Origin: a bacterium
GTDB lineage: Bacteria; Pseudomonadota; Alphaproteobacteria; Caulobacterales; Hyphomonadaceae
Length of the DNA: 64,000 nucleotides
Direction: 5' to 3'
NCBI GenBank assembly: GCA_016125045.1
Contig: WGML01000006.1
Span: forward strand, 186,001 to 250,000
Shown one piece after another: positions 44,475 to 52,414 of the stretch. How positions within the stretch are numbered: the stretch's first letter is position 1; every line of letters begins with the position of its first letter. The notes below the pieces were generated by a model. It had not been told where the DNA came from, made no database searches, and saw only the letters and a list, made by a program, of their open reading frames with translations. Made by a program: the position numbers and the translations under genes.

Positions 44475-45893
44475 TCAACGACCTGCGGCGAAACCGGTTG
44501 GAACCGCTTCGACATCGTCTGATGCTGCCGGAGGAAGCGCGTCGACGGCGGTCACTGCAGCACGCAGAAGATCGCCCGCGCCCGCACCTTGCGTCCATGT
44601 CGGCGTCTCGCCGAGCCGCACGATCACCAGCCCCTTCGAGGGGATTGCGGCGACCATCTGACCATCGTGCCCCGACAGGAAGACCGTGTCCGCGGGCACG
44701 CCCGCGTTCGGCGGCATCTCGCCCTGCGGGTCCTGGCGGTGGACCCAGAGCTGCGCGCCATAGCTCCCCTGGGACAGGCCATTGTCCGTCGACATGAACG
44801 CAATCCAGTCCGATGAGACCAGTTGACGCCCGTCCGGCGCGCGTCCGGCGTCGATCAGAAGGCGGCCGATGCGCGCCCAGTCATGGGGGGCCATGTATCC
44901 GAAAGACGATCCGATGAAGTCCCCCGCCGCATCCGCTTCGACGTAAGCGGTTTCGATTCCCAGAGGCAGGAAGAGCTCGCTTGCAATGAATTCGTGGAAG
45001 GAACGGTTGTGGGCGCCGAGCGCTTCATGTGCGATGCGCGCCAAGATGTTGGTTGTTCCACTTGAGTAGGACCAATGGGTTCCAGGCTCGTGGGCCAGCG
45101 GAGAAGCAGCCGCACGCGCCGCCGCTGACCGCTCGTTGAAGAGCATTTCGACCACGTCGCTCTGCATGTCGCCATAGCTCTCGTCGAAATCGAGCCCGGA
45201 CGTCATTGTCATGAGGTGACGCAACGTGATCGCCCCGCGGGGGTCGTCAGCGCCCGACCATTCAGCGACCGGCGCCGGCGCATCCAGCGCAAGCCAACCG
45301 CGGTCGACGAGCTGACCGATCACGATCCCGGTCAACGTCTTGTTCATCGACCAGCCCTTGAGCGGCGTTCCCGACCGGACGCCGTCTGCGTAGCGCTCCG
45401 CGACCACATCACCGCCGAGCGTGACAACGATCGCCCGCGTACCAGGCGCGCCGCCATTGATCGGCTTCGTGAACGCATCATCGATCGCCGCTTCGACCGC
45501 TCGCGCCTGTTCGGACGGAAGGCCGCCTTTGGGGAGCGGCTTGAAAGGGTGTCGCTCTGGAACATCTCCGAGGGGAGCCGGAGCGCCGCCGATCTCAAGC
45601 GTACAGCCCGTCCCGTCACGATAGACTGCGGTCCGCCCACCGAGCCCCATCAGCGACGCCTTGACCTCGCCTGACTCCCGATCGATCTGGTAATTCACAT
45701 AAGAAATCGCCGGGCTCAGATGCTCAACCTCTTCGCTGAACACGCGTTCCGGCTCCATCTGGGACACGAAGACGCCGGAACAGACGGCCTTCGCGGTGTA
45801 TGCGGACCCGACGCGCGCGAGCGGCAGCGCCTGCCAGGCGCCAACGCCAAGTCCAACTGTGATGACGGCGGCGAGTCCGATCAGCCATTTCAT
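44475..45893 (-). CDS. Serine hydrolase of the beta-lactamase (class C-like) superfamily
   Basis: 472 residues. A single N-terminal hydrophobic helix (about 3-20) is a signal peptide or anchor. The first 110 residues are an extra domain; the hydrolase domain starts near 130. The SxxK motif is Ser182-Lys185 (GWSMNKTLTG), the second motif is the YSSGTTNIL block at about 276, and the third is SGHDGQ near 425. The arrangement is like NylB-type and esterase members rather than true penicillin-binding enzymes. Substrate unknown, probably periplasmic. Confidence 0.88.
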   Translation of the reverse strand: MKWLIGLAAVITVGLGVGAWQALPLARVGSAYTAKAVCSGVFVSQMEPERVFSEEVEHLSPAISYVNYQIDRESGEVKASLMGLGGRTAVYRDGTGCTLEIGGAPAPLGDVPERHPFKPLPKGGLPSEQARAVEAAIDDAFTKPINGGAPGTRAIVVTLGGDVVAERYADGVRSGTPLKGWSMNKTLTGIVIGQLVDRGWLALDAPAPVAEWSGADDPRGAITLRHLMTMTSGLDFDESYGDMQSDVVEMLFNERSAAARAAASPLAHEPGTHWSYSSGTTNILARIAHEALGAHNRSFHEFIASELFLPLGIETAYVEADAAGDFIGSSFGYMAPHDWARIGRLLIDAGRAPDGRQLVSSDWIAFMSTDNGLSQGSYGAQLWVHRQDPQGEMPPNAGVPADTVFLSGHDGQMVAAIPSKGLVIVRLGETPTWTQGAGAGDLLRAAVTAVDALPPAASDDVEAVPTGFAAGR

Positions 45894-45942
45894 GTGGGGT
45901 CTCTCCTTCGATGCGAGGCGGGCCGGGGCGCTCTGCCGCGAA

Positions 45943-47241
45943 CTATTTCGGCATCAGCGACATGGCGGCGACGGTCATCGCCTCCACCCCCGCCCGTATC
46001 GCCGGCTCAGGTGAGATCTTGAAGAGTGGAGAATGGTGGGAAGCCGCCGTAGCGAGTTCGTCCGCCGGGGTTCCTCCCACGCTGAAGTAGACACCCTTCA
46101 CCCCGTGCTCCGGCGCGACAAAATACGCAAAGTCCTCAGCGCCCATTCCTTCACGCGGCCGGGACGTCATCTGCCCCTCCCCCATCGCCTTCGCGATCGC
46201 TGAGCGAACCTTGCGCGCGGTCTCGGGGTCGTTGCGCGTCGGGGGGGTTGATCCGCCTGTCGCGGTGAGCACCGGAAGCTTGTCCTCCGGCGCGCCGAGC
46301 GCTCGCGCGGTGTTTTCGGCGACGCGCTTGATGCCGTCGAGGAGCTGCTGACGCACCGCCGGATCATCCGAGCGCACGGTGATCTGCAGGTCGACTCCCT
46401 CGCCAATGATGTTGTGCTTCGATCCGCCATGGATCGATCCCACGGTGATCACACCCGGCTGCAATGGGTCGATCGAACGAGCGACAAGCGACTGGAGATT
46501 GACCACGATCGCCGACGCGATCAGCACCGGGTCCACACCCTTGTGCGGCGAGGCTCCGTGCGCGCCGATCCCGCGCACCTTCAGATCGAGACTGTCGGAG
46601 CTCGAATACGCCATGTCGTCCGGCACACCGATCTTGCCCGCTTCATCCTGGGCGCTGACGTGGAAAGCGAGCGCGTAGTCCGGCTTGGGGAAACGGGTGT
46701 ACAGCCCGTCCTCGATCATCGCCTTCGCGCCCGAAATGATCTCCTCCGCCGGCTGACCTATGAAAACAATGGTTCCACGCCATTGGGACTTGCGGGCGAT
46801 GAGCTGCCGCGCTGCTCCGACGAGGGCGGTCATGTGGGTGTCGTGCCCGCAGGCGTGCATCACCGGGCGCTCCACGCCGTCGATCCCCACCTGCCGTGCC
46901 TTGGACGCGTAAGGGAGCCCCGAACGCTCCTCGACCGGCAGGCCATCCATGTCCGCGCGGATGAGCACGGTCGGCCCGCGACCGTTCTTCAGCACCGCCA
47001 CGACGCCGGTCCGGCCCACACCCTCGGTCACGTCAAGGCCGAGCGCGCGCAACTCACTGGCGAGGCGCGCGGCGGTTGCGGTCTCCTTGAACGAGAGCTC
47101 GGGATTCTGGTGGAAGTGCAGGAAGAGCGGCCGCAGATTGGTCGCGTAGTCATTGGCGACATCTGCTCGAAGCTTGGAATCCGCATGCGCGACCCCCGCC
47201 AGGGCCAGCGCCGCGATCGCCACCATCGACACTTTTTTCAT
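45943..47241 (-). CDS. Secreted M20-family amidohydrolase
   Basis: 432 residues from ATG 47241, with GAGGAG upstream; a signal peptide ends AHA-DS near residue 20. The metal site shows in HACGHDTHM (Cys131, His133, Asp134, His136) and in the later GAEDFAYF; GQPAEEIISGA carries the catalytic Glu. The dimerisation domain is in the middle (ARGIGAHGASPHKGVDP). This pattern is typical of the amidohydrolase group with IAA-amino-acid hydrolase, hippurate hydrolase and N-acyl amino-acid hydrolases. Substrate unknown. It is divergent from the TerC gene. Confidence 0.93.
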   Translation of the reverse strand: MKKVSMVAIAALALAGVAHADSKLRADVANDYATNLRPLFLHFHQNPELSFKETATAARLASELRALGLDVTEGVGRTGVVAVLKNGRGPTVLIRADMDGLPVEERSGLPYASKARQVGIDGVERPVMHACGHDTHMTALVGAARQLIARKSQWRGTIVFIGQPAEEIISGAKAMIEDGLYTRFPKPDYALAFHVSAQDEAGKIGVPDDMAYSSSDSLDLKVRGIGAHGASPHKGVDPVLIASAIVVNLQSLVARSIDPLQPGVITVGSIHGGSKHNIIGEGVDLQITVRSDDPAVRQQLLDGIKRVAENTARALGAPEDKLPVLTATGGSTPPTRNDPETARKVRSAIAKAMGEGQMTSRPREGMGAEDFAYFVAPEHGVKGVYFSVGGTPADELATAASHHSPLFKISPEPAIRAGVEAMTVAAMSLMPK

Positions 47242-47400
47242 GGTTGAAATCTCCTCGAAGCGCTTCCCGGCTGTTCGCCCGTTAGCCTTAACCTTCATGA
47301 GACGATGCGCCAAGCGCGGCCTCGGGGCTTGTGTTCCGTCCCACACGTGTCCATTGCACACACTCCCTGCTACCCCCCCTTTCGTCTCCTCCTGCACCAC

Positions 47401-48060
47401 ATGCCCGCCGACAGTCTCGCAGCGTTCCTTCAGGTGGTCGCAATCGACCTGGTGATGGCTGGCGACAATGCGATCGTGATCGGGCTTGCCGCGGCCGGGC
47501 TGCCCGCAAACCTGCGCAACCGCGCCATCATGATCGGCGTGGCCGCGGCGACTGTGCTGCGGATTATCTTTGCGCTCCTCGCCGCACAATTGCTGCAGAT
47601 CATCGGGCTGATGTTGGCTGGAGGCGTGCTGCTGCTCTGGGTCGGATGGAAGATGTGGCGAGAATTGCGCATCCACGGGCCCTCCGACGAAGCGGAGGCG
47701 ATCGCAGGCGTCGACCTCGATGGGGACGGCCGCGTCGCCGGGCAACCGCGCAAGACCCTTCGCGGAGCGGCTATCCAGATCATCCTCGCCGACCTTTCCA
47801 TGTCGCTCGACAATGTGCTCGGCGTCTCGGGAGCGGCCTATGATCACCCGGTCGTGCTGGTGTTCGGCCTCATGCTTTCGGTGTTCCTGATGGGCGTCGC
47901 CGCCTCATTCATCGCGAAACTGCTCACCCGCCACCGCTGGATCGCCTATATCGGCCTCGCGGTGATCCTGTTTGTCGCACTGCGAATGATCTGGGAGGGG
48001 GGAAACGACCTCCTCGCCGAATTGCCGGCTCTGGGCGGCGGCGACCGAAGTCCTAACTGA
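47401..48060 (+). CDS. TerC/YjbE-family membrane protein with an EF-hand-like loop
   Basis: 219 residues from ATG 47401. Seven hydrophobic helices carry the two conserved acidic motifs: DLVMAGDNAIV (residues 16-26) and DLSMSLDNVLG (131-141). Members of this group export manganese or other metals. In the loop between helices 3 and 4, DLDGDGRV (105-112) fits the first half of a calcium-binding EF-hand or dockerin loop. There is no ribosome site in front of the ATG, so the start is by position only. No riboswitch could be recognised in the 159-base leader. Confidence 0.85.
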   Translation: MPADSLAAFLQVVAIDLVMAGDNAIVIGLAAAGLPANLRNRAIMIGVAAATVLRIIFALLAAQLLQIIGLMLAGGVLLLWVGWKMWRELRIHGPSDEAEAIAGVDLDGDGRVAGQPRKTLRGAAIQIILADLSMSLDNVLGVSGAAYDHPVVLVFGLMLSVFLMGVAASFIAKLLTRHRWIAYIGLAVILFVALRMIWEGGNDLLAELPALGGGDRSPN

Positions 48061-48105
48061 CCGCTGCGACGCCGACGCGGGACGGGGCTCCGCAGACCGC
48101 ACCGG

Positions 48106-48855
48106 TCAGACCTCCGATTCATCTCGCGTCACACGCGCCTTTCCGCGCCCATGCGACAGCGCCTTCACCGCGCCTCGGAAGGTTCGGACCTCCTGCGAAG
48201 TCCACTGCGCGCGGATCATGGCGTTGCGCAGGTTCTGCACCATCACAGGGCGCTTGACCCCGGGAAAGAAGAAGCCGGCCCGCGCCAGCTCGTCCTCGAA
48301 ATGCTCAAACATGCGCAACACTTCATCACGGGTGGCGGGCGGATCCGCCGCACCGCTGAACGCGCCCGGCACACCTCCCCCTTCGGCAACCGCCCATCCA
48401 TGAGCGAACACGCCCACCGCCTGTGCAAGATTGAGCGACGGGAACTCGCCATCCACCGGATAGGTCAGAATGAGATCACAGAGCGCGACCGCCTCGTTCG
48501 GCAGGCCAGCGCGCTCGCCGCCGAACACCACCGCCGAGGTTGAAGGGGCAAGGCGAAGCCGCTGCAGCGCGTCGCCCAGATCCGACACCGGCTTCTGCAT
48601 CCCGCGGGGCCTCGCCGTCGTGGCCACAACGAATGACCGGTCCGCGATCGCGGACTCAAAGGACGAATGCACGGTCGCGAAGACGCCATTCTCGAACGCG
48701 CCGGCCGACATGGTGTCCGCCGCAGGATTTGGCCACCCATCGCGGGGATCAACCAGCCGAAGATCGCAGAGACCGAAATTGCGCATCACCCGCGCGGTCG
48801 CGCCGATATTCTCGCCGAGCTGCGGCGTGTGAAGGATGATAGCGGGTGACGTCAT
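48106..48855 (-). CDS. tRNA/rRNA methyltransferase, TrmJ-like (SpoU family)
   Basis: 249 residues from ATG 48855; an in-frame ATG at 48873 adds six. SPOUT signatures are ENIGATARVMRNFG, VVFGGERAGLPNEAVALCD (SAM-binding knot) and FPSLNLAQAVGVFAHGWA. Its C-terminal helical extension is of the length found in TrmJ (about 70-80 residues). TrmJ methylates the ribose at position 32 of some tRNAs. The exact target cannot be read here. It is convergent with terC, with 45 bases between. Confidence 0.88.
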   Translation of the reverse strand: MTSPAIILHTPQLGENIGATARVMRNFGLCDLRLVDPRDGWPNPAADTMSAGAFENGVFATVHSSFESAIADRSFVVATTARPRGMQKPVSDLGDALQRLRLAPSTSAVVFGGERAGLPNEAVALCDLILTYPVDGEFPSLNLAQAVGVFAHGWAVAEGGGVPGAFSGAADPPATRDEVLRMFEHFEDELARAGFFFPGVKRPVMVQNLRNAMIRAQWTSQEVRTFRGAVKALSHGRGKARVTRDESEV

Positions 48856-48906
48856 GCTGTGCGGTTGCACCATGACTGAGCACCGGGAGGCAAGCCGGAG
48901 CGAGCG

Positions 48907-49674
48907 TCAGATCTCGTGGTAGTCCGATGTGAGACGGCGCAGCTTCGCATCCGACGTCGCATAGAGCCGGTTTGCGATCATCTTGCGCGCCTTTTCCACC
49001 GCTCGCAGCCCAAGCGACGCAGCGCGCTCCGGGAATGACAGCGGCGCGGAGGGAACTCGGGCGAGCGTTGAGGGCGAGAACCGTTCCATCACCGGGAAGG
49101 GGTGAATCCCGTAGATCGGTGCTCGGTATCGCCAGAAGCTTTCGAGCTGCAAGTCAATCGTCTGCCGGATCGTCGTGACCTGCTGGACCCAGCTTGCCGC
49201 GAACTCCCTATGGACGAGGTAGCATTGTGTCCCGGTGGGAGTCATTGAATATCTGATGAAATTATAATAGTAGAAACTTCCCAGCCGCACACCTTTTTCA
49301 TGATGTCGTGCATACAGACGCATGTATTTGGCGCCCACTTTTTCACAGAATTTTACCGCCTCATCAAACTTGAACCGGAAGTCTACGTCCACATCGTCTT
49401 CGAATACCAGCAACCAATCAGGTCCAGACTTCTCTACAAATTCCCGCATGACATGATAGTGGCTCAGGAAGCAGCCAATCTCCCCCCGCGAGAGGTCGCG
49501 CCCCATGAAGCGCCGCGCCTGAGCCGGTTCGTACCGAGGATGAGACGCGCAGTCCGGGGTCAGGGCGTCAAAGATGCGCCACGGAAAGGGACACGCCGAG
49601 AACTGCTCGATCACTTCAGCGCGGCGTTCGGTCGCTGACGCGAGACTGATCACCACCGCATCCAACAAGACCAT
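48907..49674 (-). CDS. Family 25 glycosyltransferase (copy A)
   Basis: 255 residues. [32 protein letters not shown] opens the fold, [17 protein letters not shown] follows, and the metal/donor site is FEDDVDVDFRF near residue 95. GT25 enzymes transfer galactose or other sugars in lipopolysaccharide or capsule assembly. Bases about 49200-49380 drop to roughly 44% G+C. A close paralogue (copy B) lies 172 bases upstream on the same strand, so this is a tandem duplication. No other surface-polysaccharide genes are adjacent. Confidence 0.88.
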   Translation of the reverse strand: MVLLDAVVISLASATERRAEVIEQFSACPFPWRIFDALTPDCASHPRYEPAQARRFMGRDLSRGEIGCFLSHYHVMREFVEKSGPDWLLVFEDDVDVDFRFKFDEAVKFCEKVGAKYMRLYARHHEKGVRLGSFYYYNFIRYSMTPTGTQCYLVHREFAASWVQQVTTIRQTIDLQLESFWRYRAPIYGIHPFPVMERFSPSTLARVPSAPLSFPERAASLGLRAVEKARKMIANRLYATSDAKLRRLTSDYHEI

Positions 49675-49846
49675 GTTGAGACCCTGTTACGTTCCGTTCC
49701 GAAAGAGACGGACCTCCCGCCCCCGTTGATCACTAATCATCAGCAAGGATCGCGCCACGCGCGACCCGAAACGCGGCGGTCTCCCAGACAGGCGAACAAA
49801 GCGCAGATGCAAGAAAGTCGCGGGGCTAATGGAGCGAGATGTGTGG

Positions 49847-50710
49847 TCAGATCTCGGTGTATTCGTGCGTCAGACGCCGAAGGCGTTGATCTTCCGAATG
49901 AAACATCCGGTTCGCCACGATCTTCTTCATCTTCTCCGACAGCCTTCCGGCCATCGAGCGCAGGCGCTCAGCGGGGGTCAGAGGTTCCCTGAACTTTCTG
50001 TGCAATGTAGACGGCGTGAACCGCTCAATCACCGGATAGGGATGAATCCCGTAGATCGGGATACGGTACTTCCAGAAGCTCTCGATCTGTAGATCGACCG
50101 TTTTTGTTATACTGCTGATTTCATCGACCCATTTTTTTGCGTGGTCCCTATGAACAAAATAGGCCTGCATTCCAGTCGGGGTCGTCTTGTATCGCAAAAG
50201 ATTGAAATAGTAGAAATTTCCAAGCAACACTGCTGCCGCGTGGCGCCTCGCAAAAAGACGTAGGTACTTTATTCCTACACTCTCACAGAAACGAACAGCT
50301 TCATCGAAGCGGAAGTTGAAATCAATATCTACATCATCCTCAAACACGAGAAGCCAGTCAGGTCCGGGAGCGTCAACAAACTGCTTCATGACTCCATAGT
50401 GGCTAAGGAAACATCCGATCTCACCTTGTGAGAGGTCCCAACCCATGAAGGTTTTCGCGCCCGCCGAGTCGTAGACGACCTTGCCGTCGCCCTCTCCCGT
50501 CACCGCATCGAAGAAGCGCCAGGGAAACGGGCACGCCTCGAACTGTTTCGTCATCGCGGCGCGACGTTCGGTTGCCGAGGCGAGACTGATCACCACCGTG
50601 TCGAAAGCGACCGCGACACCGCGAGACTCTCTGGCGTCACGCTCCCGCCCAGCATTTGCTGAAGATGAAACGTCGTCCGAACGTGTGGGTGCAAGCGTAT
50701 CGATCGCCAA
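49847..50710 (-). CDS. Family 25 glycosyltransferase (copy B)
   Basis: 287 residues if started at TTG 50710, which is preceded by GGAGG eight bases upstream; no ATG is available in frame. The conserved domain starts near [21 protein letters not shown] and runs colinear with copy A, including [17 protein letters not shown] and [11 protein letters not shown]. The N-terminal extension of about 35 residues ([18 protein letters not shown]) has no counterpart in copy A and looks unstructured, so the true start may differ. Bases about 50100-50340 are only about 43% G+C. It is divergent from icd. Confidence 0.82.
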   Translation of the reverse strand: MAIDTLAPTRSDDVSSSANAGRERDARESRGVAVAFDTVVISLASATERRAAMTKQFEACPFPWRFFDAVTGEGDGKVVYDSAGAKTFMGWDLSQGEIGCFLSHYGVMKQFVDAPGPDWLLVFEDDVDIDFNFRFDEAVRFCESVGIKYLRLFARRHAAAVLLGNFYYFNLLRYKTTPTGMQAYFVHRDHAKKWVDEISSITKTVDLQIESFWKYRIPIYGIHPYPVIERFTPSTLHRKFREPLTPAERLRSMAGRLSEKMKKIVANRMFHSEDQRLRRLTHEYTEI

Positions 50711-50884
50711 GCTGCAGCCTCCGGCAATTAGGACTCTCACGACCCGATACAGGAAACGGGCCAGTTCCGCACGCGGACGCACCCGCCGCGCGAAATGAAC
50801 GCGAGGACGACACCCACAGCGTCATGCATTTCGAAGTGCTTTCTGGGCTCAAAAGGATTCTCAGTGACAATGGGGCATCATGCT

Positions 50885-50912
50885 TTGTTCATCAAACGCG
50901 CTTTGCTATAGC
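50885..50912 (+). promoter_or_regulatory. Candidate promoter of icd
   Basis: TTGTTC at 50885-50890 and TATAGC at 50907-50912, 16 bases apart, about 55 bases before the icd ATG. Confidence 0.5.
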
Positions 50913-50967
50913 CCGTCAGTCACAAGCAGAGCCGTCGCCGCAAGGTCGCGGCCCGAAGGAGTCCCGA

Positions 50968-52188
50968 ATGGCGAAGATCAAGGTCGCAAACCCCGTAGTT
51001 GAAATGGACGGGGATGAAATGACGCGCATCATCTGGGCGCTGATCAAGGAGCGGCTGATCCTGCCTTATCTCGACATCAAGCTCGACTATTACGATCTCG
51101 GCATCGAGCATCGCGACGCCACCGAAGACAAAGTGACTGTTGAGGCGGCAGAAGCGACCAAGCGACACGGCGTCGCCGTGAAGTGCGCAACTATCACTCC
51201 AGATGAAGCGCGCGTCGAAGAGTTCAAGCTCAAGAAAATGTGGCGTTCTCCAAACGGCACGATCCGCAATATTCTTGGCGGCGTCATTTTCCGTGAGCCG
51301 ATCATCTGTCGCAATGTTCCAAGACTGGTTCCCGGCTGGACGCAGCCCATCGTCGTCGGGCGCCACGCCTTCGGCGATCAGTACCGCGCAACGGACTTCC
51401 GATTTCCAGGTGCAGGCAAACTAACGATCAAGTTTGTCGGCGCGGACGGTCAAGTGATCGAACACGAAGTCTTCGACGCCCCGGGATCTGGCGTTGCGAT
51501 GGCGATGTACAATCTCGACGATTCGATCCGTGATTTCGCGCGAGCGTCCTTCCAGTACGGGCTTCTCAAGAACTGGCCCGTCTATCTGTCCACAAAGAAC
51601 ACCATCCTGAAGGCCTATGACGGCCGCTTCAAGGACCTTTTCCAGGAAGTCTTCGACACAGAGTACAAGGATCAGTTCGCGGACAGAAAGATTACTTACG
51701 AACACAGGCTTATCGACGACATGGTGGCCTCGGCCCTGAAATGGTCCGGCGGCTTCGTCTGGGCCTGCAAGAATTACGATGGTGATGTGCAGTCGGACAC
51801 CGTCGCGCAAGGGTTCGGTTCACTTGGCCTCATGACCTCTGTGCTTCTCACTCCCGATGGCAAGACACTCGAGGCGGAAGCCGCCCACGGCACAGTCACC
51901 CGCCATTACAGGCAGCACCAGAAGGGGCAGCAGACGTCCACCAACTCGATTGCGTCGATCTTCGCCTGGACGCGCGGCCTCGCCCACCGCGGCAAGCTCG
52001 ACGGCAACCAGGAGCTGGTGCGCTTTGCAGAAACTCTCGAAAAAACAACGGTTTCGACCGTTGAAGCGGGTGCGATGACCAAGGACCTCGCGCTTCTGGT
52101 GGGCGCCGATCAAGCCTGGCTCACGACCGAGGGCTTCATCGCCAAGGTCGCCGACACCTTCGAGACGGCGCGCTCCGCCGAAAAGTGA
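50968..52188 (+). CDS. icd: NADP-dependent isocitrate dehydrogenase
   Basis: 406 residues from ATG 50968, with GAAGGAG upstream; an earlier in-frame open stretch is not protein-like. This is the eukaryote-like homodimeric type: [21 protein letters not shown] at the N terminus, [54 protein letters not shown], and [17 protein letters not shown] for NADP binding. It converts isocitrate to 2-oxoglutarate and CO2 in the TCA cycle. A bidirectional terminator follows. Confidence 0.98.
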   Translation: MAKIKVANPVVEMDGDEMTRIIWALIKERLILPYLDIKLDYYDLGIEHRDATEDKVTVEAAEATKRHGVAVKCATITPDEARVEEFKLKKMWRSPNGTIRNILGGVIFREPIICRNVPRLVPGWTQPIVVGRHAFGDQYRATDFRFPGAGKLTIKFVGADGQVIEHEVFDAPGSGVAMAMYNLDDSIRDFARASFQYGLLKNWPVYLSTKNTILKAYDGRFKDLFQEVFDTEYKDQFADRKITYEHRLIDDMVASALKWSGGFVWACKNYDGDVQSDTVAQGFGSLGLMTSVLLTPDGKTLEAEAAHGTVTRHYRQHQKGQQTSTNSIASIFAWTRGLAHRGKLDGNQELVRFAETLEKTTVSTVEAGAMTKDLALLVGADQAWLTTEGFIAKVADTFETARSAEK

Positions 52189-52353
52189 CGCGGCGTCAAA
52201 ACAGGTTTCAGTGATGTCTGGGACGCGTCAGACGCAAGGCTGAAGTGCGCCTCAAATCGCGATGAAAGGGCCATTTTGGCCCGATTTGACGGGTCGGGCA
52301 TGATCGGTTGAGGGGATGGATCGGCCGATATCCCCCTACCCCCCCCAAACGTG

Positions 52354-52398
52354 AGAAAAAACGCCCCCGGAGTGACATCCGGGGGCGTTCTTTATTTT
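52354..52398. terminator. Bidirectional Rho-independent terminator between icd and the TonB receptor
   Basis: ACGCCCCCGGA (52361-52371) pairs perfectly with TCCGGGGGCGT (52378-52388) around a six-base loop. It is preceded by AAAAAA and followed by TTCTTTATTTTT, so it can stop transcripts in both directions. It serves icd (plus) and the TonB-dependent receptor (minus, stop 52415). Confidence 0.95.
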
Positions 52399-52414
52399 TG
52401 TTCCCTTGCTTCGA

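Noticed and set aside
47242-47400. Possible yybP-ykoY (manganese) riboswitch before the TerC gene
   Set aside because: TerC/YjbE genes often carry it, but I could not find its conserved loop sequences or a matching pairing in the 159-base leader.
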